Part shown: piece after piece, positions 35,261-42,824 of the stretch
Numbering within the stretch: the stretch's first letter is position 1
Layout: every line of letters starts with the position of its first letter
Origin: Streptomyces griseoaurantiacus
GTDB lineage: Bacteria; Actinomycetota; Actinomycetes; Streptomycetales; Streptomycetaceae
Direction: 5' to 3'
DNA length: 64,000 nucleotides
NCBI GenBank assembly: GCA_014656015.1
Contig: BNBP01000016.1
Span: forward strand, 1-64,000
Position numbers and translations under genes: made by a program
The notes under the pieces: generated by a model
Told to the model about the DNA's origin: nothing
What the model saw: the letters and a program-made list of their open reading frames with translations, nothing else
The model's database searches: none

Positions 35261-35665
35261 GTGATCTACCACATCAACCGCGCCACGGTGAAGGACAGTG
35301 CGACCCCCGAGCAGGTCGAGGCGGTGCTGGAGAGCTGGCGTGAGCAGGGCCGCTCCAACCCGGCGGTCAAGTCCTTCGTCGTCGGACGCGAGCACGGCGC
35401 CGACTACACGTACGGCGCGGTGTTCGTGGTGGAGGACCTCGACGGCCTCTACGCGTATCTCACGCACCCGACCACGTACCGGACCGACGAGCTCGGCCTG
35501 CACCTGGCGGATCGACTGGAGATCTTCGACGTCAGCGACGACGACGACCCCGAGCTGAACGCCAAGATCCAGGAGCTGCACCGGCGTCGCAATGCCGACA
35601 ACCCCGAGGTCGCGGCCACGCTCGCCGCCGTGCCCGACTTCACCGGCGCGGGCGTGGAGGACTGA
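35261..35665 (+). CDS. Dabb-family (dimeric alpha/beta barrel) stress protein
   Basis: 134 residues from GTG 35261 with TAGGAG upstream. The first 95 residues show the Dabb pattern: MIYHINRATVK, a helix EQVEAVLESWREQG, VKSFVVGREHGADYTYGAVFVVEDLDGLYAYLTHPTY-like block with the conserved YLxHPxH-type motif (YLTHPTT). A short acidic helix-rich tail follows. Dabb proteins are small dimers found in stress responses and as cyclases or heme-degrading enzymes; the partner is unknown here. It is controlled, by inference, by the divergent TetR protein. Confidence 0.86.
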   Translation: MIYHINRATVKDSATPEQVEAVLESWREQGRSNPAVKSFVVGREHGADYTYGAVFVVEDLDGLYAYLTHPTTYRTDELGLHLADRLEIFDVSDDDDPELNAKIQELHRRRNADNPEVAATLAAVPDFTGAGVED

Positions 35666-35688
35666 CCGGCCGGCCGAGGTCGATCGAG

Positions 35689-35719
35689 TGCCCTGGGGGC
35701 AGGCCGCGCTCCCAGGGCA
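35689..35719 (+). terminator. Terminator after the Dabb gene
   Basis: TGCCCTGGG and CCCAGGGCA form a 9-bp perfect stem with a 13-nt loop, 23 nt after the stop codon, followed by TTCGCGTGT. It lies ahead of the convergent LacI gene. Confidence 0.65.
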
Positions 35720-35760
35720 TTCGCGTGTCGCCCCCCGCTGTCCGGTGAGTGCCTTCCGCG

Positions 35761-35807
35761 CGAAGGGGTGAGGGGCGAAGGGGTGAAGGGGCGAAGCGGT
35801 GAAGGTG
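35761..35807. repeat. Degenerate G-rich tandem repeat
   Basis: About three copies of a 15-16-bp unit like GAAGGGGTGAGGGGC, with one-base changes between copies, in the gap between convergent genes. No gene overlaps it. It could form G-quadruplex-like structure on the + strand. Confidence 0.7.
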
Positions 35808-35835
35808 GGCAGGCGGTGGGGGAGTTGCGCCGTTG

Positions 35836-36852
35836 TCAGGAAGTGCGCGTACTGCTCGCGCGCACCACGAGGCGGTGCGGAATCACCACGTCCAGGGGCG
35901 GCACCGCGGAGGCGGGGCTGTAGATGCGGTCCGCGAGGCACTGCAGGGCCCGCTCGGCGATCTGCTGCTTGTCCGGGGCCACCGTCGTGAGCGGTGGGTT
36001 GGCGTAGCGGCCGTCCTCGATGTCGTCGAAGCCCACGAAGGCCACGTCGTCCGGCACGCGCAGACCGCGTTCGTGAGCCACGTGCAGGGCGCCCAGGGCG
36101 AGTTCGTCGGTGAACGCGAAGACCGCGTCGGGCCGGGCGCCGGCGTCCAGCAGGGCGGCCATCGCCCGTGCCCCGTCCTCGCGGTGCAGCGTCCTCACGG
36201 GCTGTTCCAGCGCGGGATCCGGGGTGAGTCCGGCACGGCGGAACGCCTCGCGGTACCCCTCCAGACGCTGCCTCGCCGTCTCGTTGTGCAGGTGCGGCTG
36301 TGGGCCGAGGGCCGCGATGCGCCGGTGTCCCGCTTCCAGGAGATGGGTCGTGGCCTCCTCGGCCGCGAGCACGTTGTCCGCGGCGACACGGTCGGCGAGG
36401 CCGTGCGGCCGGCGTTCGCCGAGGAGGACGACGGGCACGTTGCGGGAGCGGCCGGTCACCTCCTCCGGTCCGAGTGCCCAGGGGCTGATGATGAGACCGT
36501 CCACCAGACGGCCGTCGCCGCCGTCGAGCAGTCTGCGTTCCGCCTCCGGATCCCCGAAGGTCTGGTCGATGACGACGGTCCACGCGCGCTGCTGGGCGGC
36601 CCGGACGATCAGGCCGGCGAGTTCACCGAAGTACGGGGAGTGCAGCTCGGGGATCGCGAGGCCGATCAGCCCGGTGCGGCCGGCGCGCAGATTGCGGGCG
36701 GCGACGTTCGGCCGGTAGCCCAGTTCGTCGAGTGCGGCCTGAACGCGTGCGCGCGTCTCCTCGGCCACGGCGGCCGACCCGCTGACGACATTGGAGACCG
36801 TACGCGTCGACACCCCCGCGAGGGCGGCGACATCCTTCAGGCGACTGCTCAC
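35836..36852 (-). CDS. LacI-family transcriptional regulator
   Basis: 338 residues from GTG 36852, chosen for the GAGGA 9 nt upstream; ATG 36861 is the alternative. The N-terminal HTH is RLKDVAALAGVSTRTVSNVVSG and the hinge ALDELGYRPNVAARNLRAGRTG. A periplasmic-binding-like domain follows (GLIGLAIPELHSPYFGEL, FAFTDELALGALHVAHERG, VGFDDIEDGRYANPPLTTV). LacI repressors respond to sugars or related metabolites. It faces a phytanoyl-CoA dioxygenase-like gene across a 115-base gap with a matching operator. Confidence 0.95.
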   Translation of the reverse strand: MSSRLKDVAALAGVSTRTVSNVVSGSAAVAEETRARVQAALDELGYRPNVAARNLRAGRTGLIGLAIPELHSPYFGELAGLIVRAAQQRAWTVVIDQTFGDPEAERRLLDGGDGRLVDGLIISPWALGPEEVTGRSRNVPVVLLGERRPHGLADRVAADNVLAAEEATTHLLEAGHRRIAALGPQPHLHNETARQRLEGYREAFRRAGLTPDPALEQPVRTLHREDGARAMAALLDAGARPDAVFAFTDELALGALHVAHERGLRVPDDVAFVGFDDIEDGRYANPPLTTVAPDKQQIAERALQCLADRIYSPASAVPPLDVVIPHRLVVRASSTRTS

Positions 36853-36904
36853 GACCGCCATCCTCGCACGCGGCGGTGGCTCCGAAAAGATCTCCCGCTC
36901 GACT

Positions 36905-36930
36905 ATTGCAACGTCGCAATCAACGTCGCA
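36905..36930. promoter_or_regulatory. LacI-type operator upstream of the dioxygenase gene
   Basis: ATTGCAACGTCGCAAT (36905-36920) is a near-perfect palindrome centred on ACGT, the usual LacI-family core. CAACGTCGCA is then repeated directly at 36921-36930, 12 bp downstream, giving a second half-operator. Confidence 0.72.
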
Positions 36931-36967
36931 CGATGGGAGAGGCAAGCACAGCGCGAGGAGGCGCAGC

Positions 36968-37882
36968 ATGAACGTGTCCGTTTCTCCCGATTCTGCGGAT
37001 TCCCGAGGTTCCCGAGGTTCCCGCCGTTCCCTCGGTTCCCCGGTCTTCCCGGGCGTCGATGCCGCCGCTCTGGACATCGACGTGTCCGCTGAGGTGGCGG
37101 CCCTGTACTCGGACGGCATCACGGCACGCAAGGGCGCCTTCACGCCCGAGTGGGCGGACCGGCTGGGCGAGGACGTGGCAAAGGCGTTCGAGGAGGCCCG
37201 CTCGCGGCCCGGCGGCGCCGTGGGGCGCGGACCGAACCGGTACTACGTGGAGATCCACCCGGAGCAGATCAGGGGTTTCGTCGAACTGGTGGACCACCCG
37301 TGGGTGCGCTCCCTGTGCACGGCGACGCTGGGTCCCGACTACCGCATCGTGGAACTCGGCTTCGACGTGCCGCTGGAGGGCGCGGTCAACCAGCCCTGGC
37401 ACCGTGACTTCCCCATGCCCGAGGAGACCCGCCGTGAGCGTCGTCTCACCTCGCTCGCCTTCAACGTGACCACGGTGGACACCGAGGAGGACATGGGCCC
37501 CTTCGAGATCGCCCCCGGCACCCAGTGGGACGACAGCGAGGACTTCGAGCACGGCATGTTCCCGCCCAAGGCCGACTACGACCGCTATCTGCGGCGGGCG
37601 GTGCGCAAGTACCCCCGGCGCGGCGACATCTCCGCGCGGACCGCGCTGACGATCCACCGGGGGACCGCCAACCAGTCCGCCAAGTCCCGGCCGGTGCTGG
37701 TCCTGGGCGTCGACGGACCGGAGGCGAACAACGGCGAACGGCACAACGCGGCCGTCACCCGCGCCTACTGGGAGACGCTCCCGGAGCGGGTCCGCCGGCA
37801 CCTCGACTGCGCGATCGTGGACGAACTGACGCCGGTGACCCAGCTGCACACCATCGAGGGCCTCGTCATGGGCGACGCCTGA
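36968..37882 (+). CDS. Phytanoyl-CoA dioxygenase-family Fe(II)/2-oxoglutarate enzyme
   Basis: 304 residues. The facial triad is visible: His145 and Asp147 in NQPWHRDFP, distal His230 in LTIHRGTANQS, followed by the 2-oxoglutarate Arg (KSRPVLVLG). The DMGPFEIAPGTQWD segment is typical of PhyH enzymes acting on small molecules. Substrate unknown; control by a LacI-type repressor suggests a sugar-like or osmolyte-like compound. The N-terminus holds an SRG/SRR/SLG repeat coded by a 9-bp tandem repeat, probably a flexible tail; the catalytic domain starts near residue 30. Confidence 0.9.
   Translation: MNVSVSPDSADSRGSRGSRRSLGSPVFPGVDAAALDIDVSAEVAALYSDGITARKGAFTPEWADRLGEDVAKAFEEARSRPGGAVGRGPNRYYVEIHPEQIRGFVELVDHPWVRSLCTATLGPDYRIVELGFDVPLEGAVNQPWHRDFPMPEETRRERRLTSLAFNVTTVDTEEDMGPFEIAPGTQWDDSEDFEHGMFPPKADYDRYLRRAVRKYPRRGDISARTALTIHRGTANQSAKSRPVLVLGVDGPEANNGERHNAAVTRAYWETLPERVRRHLDCAIVDELTPVTQLHTIEGLVMGDA
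37001..37045 (+). repeat. Five degenerate 9-bp repeats inside the dioxygenase gene
   Basis: TCCCGAGGT occurs twice exactly, then as TCCCGCCGT, TCCCTCGGT and TCCCCGGTC. It is in frame and encodes SRG-type tripeptides near the N-terminus; copy number can change without breaking the frame. Confidence 0.75.
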
Positions 37883-37892
37883 GCGCGCCCCT

Positions 37893-37943
37893 GCACCACC
37901 CGCGGGGAGTGAGAAGGTGAGGCACTCACCCCGTGGGTGGTGC
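37893..37943. terminator. Long hairpin between convergent dioxygenase and GNAT genes
   Basis: GCACCACCC pairs with GGGTGGTGC, and inside it CGGGG with CCCCG, with one mismatch and a small bulge. The structure begins 10 nt after the dioxygenase stop and can serve both strands. Confidence 0.62.
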
Positions 37944-38004
37944 GACGGGCGCCAGGACGGCAGCGGTTCCGCCGTGGCGTGTCACCGCCGACAGGTACCA
38001 CTCG

Positions 38005-38652
38005 TCACTGGAGGCCGAACCACGGCAGGCATGCCCGCAGTCCTTCGCACGTCACGGGGACCGGCTGGTGCGACCGCCACTGTTCGGCGGTGAGGCGGAG
38101 CCGGCGCAGCACGGCCGGCGCGCCGCGTACGACGTGCCGTTCGACGCCGTCCTCGCGGTAGCCGAACTTGCGCGAGACGGCCTGTGAGGCCGCGTTGTCG
38201 GAGAAGGCGCCGGAGACGGCGTGCTGTGCGCCGAGTCCGGCGAAGGCCAGATGGAGGACGGCCGCGCGCATCTCCGTTCCCAGTCCCTGGCCGTGATGGG
38301 CGCTGCCCACCCACGAGCCGGTGGTCACCTCGCGCAGGACGGCGAACCCCCGGGCGCCGATGCCCTGCGCGCCCACGACGAGCCCGTCCCGCACCGCCAC
38401 CAGGCCCAGCTCCCAGTCGTCCGGCTGCCACTCGCCCCAGCAACGCCAGTGGTACTGCAGGACGTTGCGCGCGCGTTCCTCGGGAGGCGCGTCGGTCCAC
38501 GCCGCGGTGAACGGCTGCACCGCCGGGTCGTGCACACCCTCGGCGGCGAGTGAGGCCAGGGCGGCGAGATCGTCCAGGTCCGGCAACCGCAGCTCCAGGC
38601 GCGGGGTGGTCAGGCGCAGGCCGGCAAGTGGCCAGTGGGTCAGTAGGGTCAT
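38005..38652 (-). CDS. GNAT-family acetyltransferase (RimJ/RimL-like)
   Basis: 215 residues from ATG 38652; a GTG 6 nt upstream is possible. It begins LRLTTPRLELRLPDLDDLAAL, as in RimJ/RimL-type acetyltransferases. The acetyl-CoA loop region is GSWVGSAHHGQGLGTEMRAAVLHLAF (the R/QxxGxG/A motif is HHGQGLGTE), followed by AFSDNAASQAVSRKFGYRED. The target could be a protein N-terminus or a small amine. It stands alone between a terminator and a TetR gene 129 nt upstream. Confidence 0.93.
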   Translation of the reverse strand: MTLLTHWPLAGLRLTTPRLELRLPDLDDLAALASLAAEGVHDPAVQPFTAAWTDAPPEERARNVLQYHWRCWGEWQPDDWELGLVAVRDGLVVGAQGIGARGFAVLREVTTGSWVGSAHHGQGLGTEMRAAVLHLAFAGLGAQHAVSGAFSDNAASQAVSRKFGYREDGVERHVVRGAPAVLRRLRLTAEQWRSHQPVPVTCEGLRACLPWFGLQ

Positions 38653-38781
38653 GGGCACGAGGCTTTCCCCACCGCACCGTCGTCGCCACTGTTTTTCACA
38701 GGGGTTCCGCACTCCGGTGACCATCCGTGCCGTGTCCGCCGCGGCGGCACAGGGCGGCGGCGGGGCTCCGGCCGCGTCGCT

Positions 38782-39441
38782 TCAGGGATTGGCGAGCCGC
38801 GCGCCCCGAGCCGCCTCCACGCGGTCCGCGATGTGGTCGATGACCACGTTGACCGCACGGCGGTACGGGGTGGCGTCCCGGTTGACCTGCGACAGCAGCA
38901 TGCCGCCCTGGATCGCGGCCAGCAGCGTGACCGCGAGCGCCGACACGTCCTCGTCGGCCTCGAGGTCACCGCGCTCGCGCATCCGGGCGAGCCCGGATTC
39001 GATCGCGTTCTGCCAGGCGGCGAAGCCCGTGGCCAGGCCGAGCCGTGCGGAGGGGTCGATGTCCGACAGTTCGCTCGCCAGCGAGCCGATCTCGCAGCCT
39101 CCCGCGCAGTGCACCGCGTCCAGGCGGACCGCCGCGCCCTCGCACCATGCGCGCAGCGCGTCGATGCTGTCGAGGTGGTCGAGCAGGGGGCGCTGCTGTT
39201 CGAGCTTCACGGTGCTCTGGTACTCGATCACCGCCGCCGTGAGGCCCTTCTTGTCCCCGAAGTAGTGGTAGATCTGCGAGGCGCTCGCCCGGGCGCGCCG
39301 CTGCACGTCGGGGATGCTCGTGCCGGCGACACCCTGCTGGAACATCAGCTCGGCGGCCGCGTGCAGGATCCGATCCCGTGTGCGACGGCCGCCTTCGGTG
39401 CTCGCGGCCTTCCCCCGGGTCCTCTCGCTTCGCGTCTGCAT
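38782..39441 (-). CDS. TetR-family regulator
   Basis: 219 residues. HTH: RTRDRILHAAAELMFQQGVAGTSIPDVQRRARASASQIYHYFGDKKGL. The C-terminal domain includes CAGGCEIGSLASELSDIDPSAR, with two Cys, like the YxaF/LmrA-type TetR_C domain. The gene is divergent from an esterase gene, with two copies of one inverted repeat between them, one of which lies 21-40 nt upstream of its own start. Autoregulation and control of the esterase are inferred. Confidence 0.93.
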   Translation of the reverse strand: MQTRSERTRGKAASTEGGRRTRDRILHAAAELMFQQGVAGTSIPDVQRRARASASQIYHYFGDKKGLTAAVIEYQSTVKLEQQRPLLDHLDSIDALRAWCEGAAVRLDAVHCAGGCEIGSLASELSDIDPSARLGLATGFAAWQNAIESGLARMRERGDLEADEDVSALAVTLLAAIQGGMLLSQVNRDATPYRRAVNVVIDHIADRVEAARGARLANP

Positions 39442-39461
39442 GGGGTCCAGCCTACCCCCTC

Positions 39462-39515
39462 ATTGGAATTGCCTTTCCAATAAGGCGCCTTCTACTTTTG
39501 GAGTGTTGATTCCAA
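39462..39515. promoter_or_regulatory. Two copies of TTGGA-N8-TCCAA, probable TetR operators
   Basis: Copy 1 spans 39463-39480 (with longer arms ATTGGAA/TTCCAAT at 39462-39481), copy 2 spans 39498-39515. Both have exactly 8 bp between arms and start 35 bp apart, so one probably covers each divergent promoter. The AT-rich patch TTGGAATTGCC fits a promoter of the TetR gene. Confidence 0.78.
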
Positions 39516-39590
39516 GATCACCCCGGGAGTCGCTCCCGGGGCCATGCCCGGGCGCACGCTCGGCGTCCGATCCCCGAAAGGCGCAGCGCC

Positions 39591-40547
39591 ATGCCCGACT
39601 CCACGCCCACGCCCCTCGACCCCCAGATCCAGGCCGTGCTGGAGGACCTGGCCGCGACCCCCGCCCTCGCGCCCAACACCCTCACCGTTGCCGAGAACCG
39701 CGCCGCCGGCCGCGCGTTCGCCTCGTTCGCCGGTGACGTCGTGCCGGTTCGCAAGGTGCGCGACACGAGGTTCCGCAACGGCGACCACGACGTCCCGGTC
39801 CGCGTATACACGCCCCTGACGCTCGCGGCGGGCGCGCCCGCTCCGGTGACGGTGTTCCTCCACGGCGGCGGCTGCGTGTTCGGCGACCTCGACAGCCAGG
39901 ACCACTACGCCAGGGTCGTCGCGACACGGTCGAGGACCGTCGTCGTCTCCGTCGACTACCGGCTGGCGCCGGAGCACCGGTTCCCGGGAGCCGTCGAGGA
40001 CGCCTACGCGGCACTGCGGTGGGTCGAGCGCGACGCCCGCGCCCTCGGCGTCGATCCGGGGCGGATCGCCCTGTTCGGGGAGAGCGCCGGAGGCAACCTC
40101 GCCGCGGTCACCGCGCAGGAGGCGAAGCGACGCGGGGGACCGGCTGTCGCCTTCCAGGCCCTCGCCTACCCCGCGACCGACCGTTTCGACGACGGCGCGT
40201 CGATGTACGACAACGCCGCCGGCCCCCTGCTGACCCGCCCCTGGCTCGAGTGGTTCTGGGGTGCCTACCTGAACACCCCCGACGAGGGCGCCGACCCGCG
40301 TGTCTCCCCGCTGCGCGCGGACGATCTCACGGGCCTCCCGGCCGCGTTCGTCGTCACCGCCGGGCTGGACCCCCTGCGCGACCAGGGTGTCCGGTACGTG
40401 GAGGCGCTCCGCGCAGCCGGAGTGCCGGTGACGCACCGGGCGGTCGAGGGGGTGCCTCACGCCTTCCTGTCCTTCACCCGCGACGTCCGGGTCGCGCGTG
40501 ACGTGCTGAACGAGACAGGGGACGCCATCGGCGCGGCCTTCGCGTGA
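39591..40547 (+). CDS. Alpha/beta hydrolase, hormone-sensitive lipase (HSL) family
   Basis: 318 residues. The oxyanion motif HGGG is at 91-94, the nucleophile Ser165 in FGESAGGN, the acid in AGLDPLRDQG and the His in EGVPHAFLSF. This is the HSL/family IV esterase plan, with a helical cap in the first 50 residues and the YRLAPEHRFP marker. Such enzymes hydrolyse short-chain esters or acetylated compounds in the cytoplasm. Control by the divergent TetR protein suggests induction by its own substrate type. CGCAGCG upstream is a weak ribosome site. Confidence 0.95.
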   Translation: MPDSTPTPLDPQIQAVLEDLAATPALAPNTLTVAENRAAGRAFASFAGDVVPVRKVRDTRFRNGDHDVPVRVYTPLTLAAGAPAPVTVFLHGGGCVFGDLDSQDHYARVVATRSRTVVVSVDYRLAPEHRFPGAVEDAYAALRWVERDARALGVDPGRIALFGESAGGNLAAVTAQEAKRRGGPAVAFQALAYPATDRFDDGASMYDNAAGPLLTRPWLEWFWGAYLNTPDEGADPRVSPLRADDLTGLPAAFVVTAGLDPLRDQGVRYVEALRAAGVPVTHRAVEGVPHAFLSFTRDVRVARDVLNETGDAIGAAFA

Positions 40548-40602
40548 GGGCGGGGGGCGGACGCGACCCGTGGAACGGCGGGGCGGCGGCGCCGCGTCCC
40601 CT

Positions 40603-41367
40603 TCAGGCCACGACCTCCAGGACGGTCCCGCCCTTGGCGATCGCGGTGATCTCGTCCTCGGGGGCGCCGGCATCGGTGACGAGGGTGTGCAGGCGCCCGG
40701 CGGGGACGACGTGGGCGTGGGCGGTGTGGCCGATCTTGCTTCCGTCGGTCGCCGCCAGGATGCGGCGCGAGGAGGCGAGAGCCGCCTTCTTGACCGCCGC
40801 GTCCTCGAGGTCGTACGCGGTCAGGCCGTCGGCGGCGCTCAGTCCGCAGCAGCCGAGGACGGCGGTGTCGAAGCGCAGGGCGGCCAGCGAGGCGAGGGTG
40901 AGGGGGCCGATGAGGGCGCCCTCGGCGGCCCGCGGCTGTCCGCCCGGCACGATCAGCCGCGTGGGCGCGGGGGCGTCGGCGAGGACCTGGAGGGCCTGGA
41001 GCGAGAGCGGCATCACGGTGACGGGGCGCCCCTTCAGCAGCCGCGCGACCTCCAGGCAGGTCGTCCCGCTGTCGAGGACCACGGTCTCCCCGTCGGCGAT
41101 GAGCGCCGCCACCCGCTCCCCGATGCGGCGCTTGACCTCCGTGCCCTCGTGCGCGCGCAGGGCGAAGGGCGGTTCCTCGCCCCGGAGGAGGAGCGCGCGG
41201 GCACCGCCGCGGACGCGTTCGAGCACGCCGTGGGCGGAGAGCGTGTCCAGGTCGCGCCGGATGGTCATCTCCGAGGCGCCGGTCAGGGAGGCCAGTTCGG
41301 CGACGGTGGCCGAGCCCGAGGAGGCGACGGCTTCGGCGATCACTCGATGTCGATCCGCGTTCTGCAT
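40603..41367 (-). CDS. DeoR/GlpR-family regulator
   Basis: 254 residues from ATG 41367. The N-terminal HTH is MQNADRHRVIAEAVASSG, ATVAELASLTGASEMTIRRDLDTL, GVLERVRGGA. The C-terminal DeoRC sensor domain shows VVLDSGTTCLEVARLL, VMPLSLQALQVLA, RLIVPGGQPRA, ALRFDTAVLGCCGLSAADGLTAYDLEDAAVKKA. DeoR proteins bind phosphorylated sugars. The divergent MFS gene and three TTCGA elements between suggest a sugar-phosphate-controlled exporter or importer. Confidence 0.95.
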   Translation of the reverse strand: MQNADRHRVIAEAVASSGSATVAELASLTGASEMTIRRDLDTLSAHGVLERVRGGARALLLRGEEPPFALRAHEGTEVKRRIGERVAALIADGETVVLDSGTTCLEVARLLKGRPVTVMPLSLQALQVLADAPAPTRLIVPGGQPRAAEGALIGPLTLASLAALRFDTAVLGCCGLSAADGLTAYDLEDAAVKKAALASSRRILAATDGSKIGHTAHAHVVPAGRLHTLVTDAGAPEDEITAIAKGGTVLEVVA

Positions 41368-41406
41368 ACCCCGATTGAACCCCAGGGCAGAACTCACACT
41401 CAAGAT

Positions 41407-41445
41407 GTTCGAACCGTAAACTTTCGAACACATAGATTGTTCGAT
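41407..41445. promoter_or_regulatory. Three TTCGA elements, probable DeoR operator
   Basis: GTTCGAAC (41407-41414) is a perfect palindrome; TTTCGAACA (41422-41430) and TTGTTCGAT (41437/8-41445) repeat the TTCGA core 15 and 17 bp apart. The stretch is AT-rich and sits between the divergent DeoR and MFS starts. Confidence 0.68.
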
Positions 41446-41456
41446 ATGGTCGGCGC

Positions 41457-42704
41457 ATGGTGGACAGAGCGCTCCGCGCCGCCCGAGTGGCGACCTTCGT
41501 GTACTTCGTGCTGAACGGCACCCTGCTGGGCGTCTGGGTGGTGCAGATCCCGGCGATCGAGACGAAGGCCGGCATCGGCCACGCCGTGCTCGGGGGACTC
41601 CTCGTGGTCCTCGGCGCGGGCGCCTTCGCCGGCATGCAACTGGCCGGTCCGCTGTCGGACCGGTTCGGCCCCAGGGCCGTGGTGCCCGCGGCGGGTGCCC
41701 TGTGCGCCGCCGCCCTCGTACTGCCCGGACTCGCGCACGACACCTGGACGCTCGGTGGCGCGCTCCTGGTCCTCGGCTTCTTCAACGGATGCCTGGACGT
41801 GAGCATGAACGCCCACGCCGTGCAGGTGGAGAAGGCCTACGGCCGCCCCGTCATGTCGGCCTTCCACGCCACCTTCTCCGTCGGCGGCGTACTCGCCGCA
41901 CTCCTCGGCGCCGGCGCCGGCGGCCTCGGCTGGAGCCCCGCGAGGACGCTGACGGTCGTCGCGGTGGCCGGCGTCCTGGTCGCCGTGGTGACGGCCCGGG
42001 GCCTGCTGTCCGCCGCGCCCGCCCCGGAGGCCGGGGGCGAGCCCTCGGCAGGTGAGGCCGGCTCGAAGGGCACCGGGCGGCGGGCCGCCCCCGCCCGCAT
42101 CTGGTTCCTCGCCGCGCTCGCCCTCATGGTCATGCTGAGCGAGGGTGTCGCCAACGACTGGAGCGCCCTGCACCTGCGGACGGTCCTCGGCGCCTCCGAG
42201 AGCTCCGCCGCCTTCGCCTACGGCACGTACGCGGCGACGATGACCCTCGGCCGGCTCCTCGCCGACCGGTTCTCCGCCCGGTTCGGCTCCGTCGCCGTAC
42301 TCCGGTACGGCTCGGCCCTGGCCGCCGCCGGCATCGGCATCGTCGCGGTGTCGCCCTGGATCCCCCTCGCCCTGGCGGGCTGGGCCCTGTTCGGCCTCGG
42401 GCTCTCCGGGACCGTGCCCCAGCTGTTCAGTGCCGCCGGGCACGCCGACCCGGCCGCGGCCGGCGCCAACGTCTCCCGCGTGGCAGGCCTCGGCTACCTG
42501 GGCATGCTCGCCGGCCCCGCGCTCATCGGCTGGATGACCCACGTCGTCGCACTCAACCACGCCTTCCTGCTGCCGGCCGCCCTCTGCCTGGTCGCCGCAT
42601 TCAGCGCCGGTGCGCTGCGTCCCCGCGCCGACCGGAGCCCCGACCCGGAGCCCGGCCGGGAGTCCGCGAGCGAGACGGCGGGCGAGCCGGTGCGTCCCCT
42701 CTGA
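41457..42704 (+). CDS. MFS transporter
   Basis: 415 residues with 12 TM helices in two halves. Marks: the N-terminal GTLLGVWVVQIPAI, loop 2-3 PLSDRFGPRAVVP (D-R-G motif A), a conserved cytoplasmic centre, and GTYAATMTLGRLLADRFSARFG in the second half. FFNGCLDVSMNAHAVQVE and FHATFSVGG in TM4-5 are typical of the FucP/YbjJ-like group, whose members carry sugars or are of unknown substrate. A DeoR regulator faces it and a strong terminator follows, so it is monocistronic. The substrate is likely sugar-related. Confidence 0.92.
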   Translation: MVDRALRAARVATFVYFVLNGTLLGVWVVQIPAIETKAGIGHAVLGGLLVVLGAGAFAGMQLAGPLSDRFGPRAVVPAAGALCAAALVLPGLAHDTWTLGGALLVLGFFNGCLDVSMNAHAVQVEKAYGRPVMSAFHATFSVGGVLAALLGAGAGGLGWSPARTLTVVAVAGVLVAVVTARGLLSAAPAPEAGGEPSAGEAGSKGTGRRAAPARIWFLAALALMVMLSEGVANDWSALHLRTVLGASESSAAFAYGTYAATMTLGRLLADRFSARFGSVAVLRYGSALAAAGIGIVAVSPWIPLALAGWALFGLGLSGTVPQLFSAAGHADPAAAGANVSRVAGLGYLGMLAGPALIGWMTHVVALNHAFLLPAALCLVAAFSAGALRPRADRSPDPEPGRESASETAGEPVRPL

Positions 42705-42730
42705 CCGTCACGGGTGCGCCCCTCCGACCG

Positions 42731-42767
42731 CCCGTGCGGCACGGTCCTGACCACCGTGCCGCACGGG
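42731..42767 (+). terminator. Strong intrinsic terminator after the MFS gene
   Basis: A perfect 15-bp stem (CCCGTGCGGCACGGT with its complement), 7-nt loop, followed by TGTTTTCT. One of the few hairpins here with a real T-run. Confidence 0.85.
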
Positions 42768-42789
42768 TGTTTTCTGGCGCCCGGACATC

Positions 42790-42821
42790 TTGTTTCACGG
42801 TACACGTAAATGCATAATGCA
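42790..42821 (+). promoter_or_regulatory. Promoter of the MarR gene with overlapping palindrome
   Basis: TTGTTT (42790-42795) and CATAAT (42813-42818) are spaced exactly 17 bp, a good housekeeping-sigma promoter. The near-palindrome TGCATAATGCA (42811-42821) covers the -10 box and is a plausible MarR operator. Transcription would start near 42825, on the ATG itself. Confidence 0.65.
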
Positions 42822-42824
42822 GTG

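Noticed and set aside
35761..35807. G-rich tandem units considered as a CRISPR-like or regulatory array
   Set aside because: Units vary by several bases, have no spacers, and no Cas genes are present.
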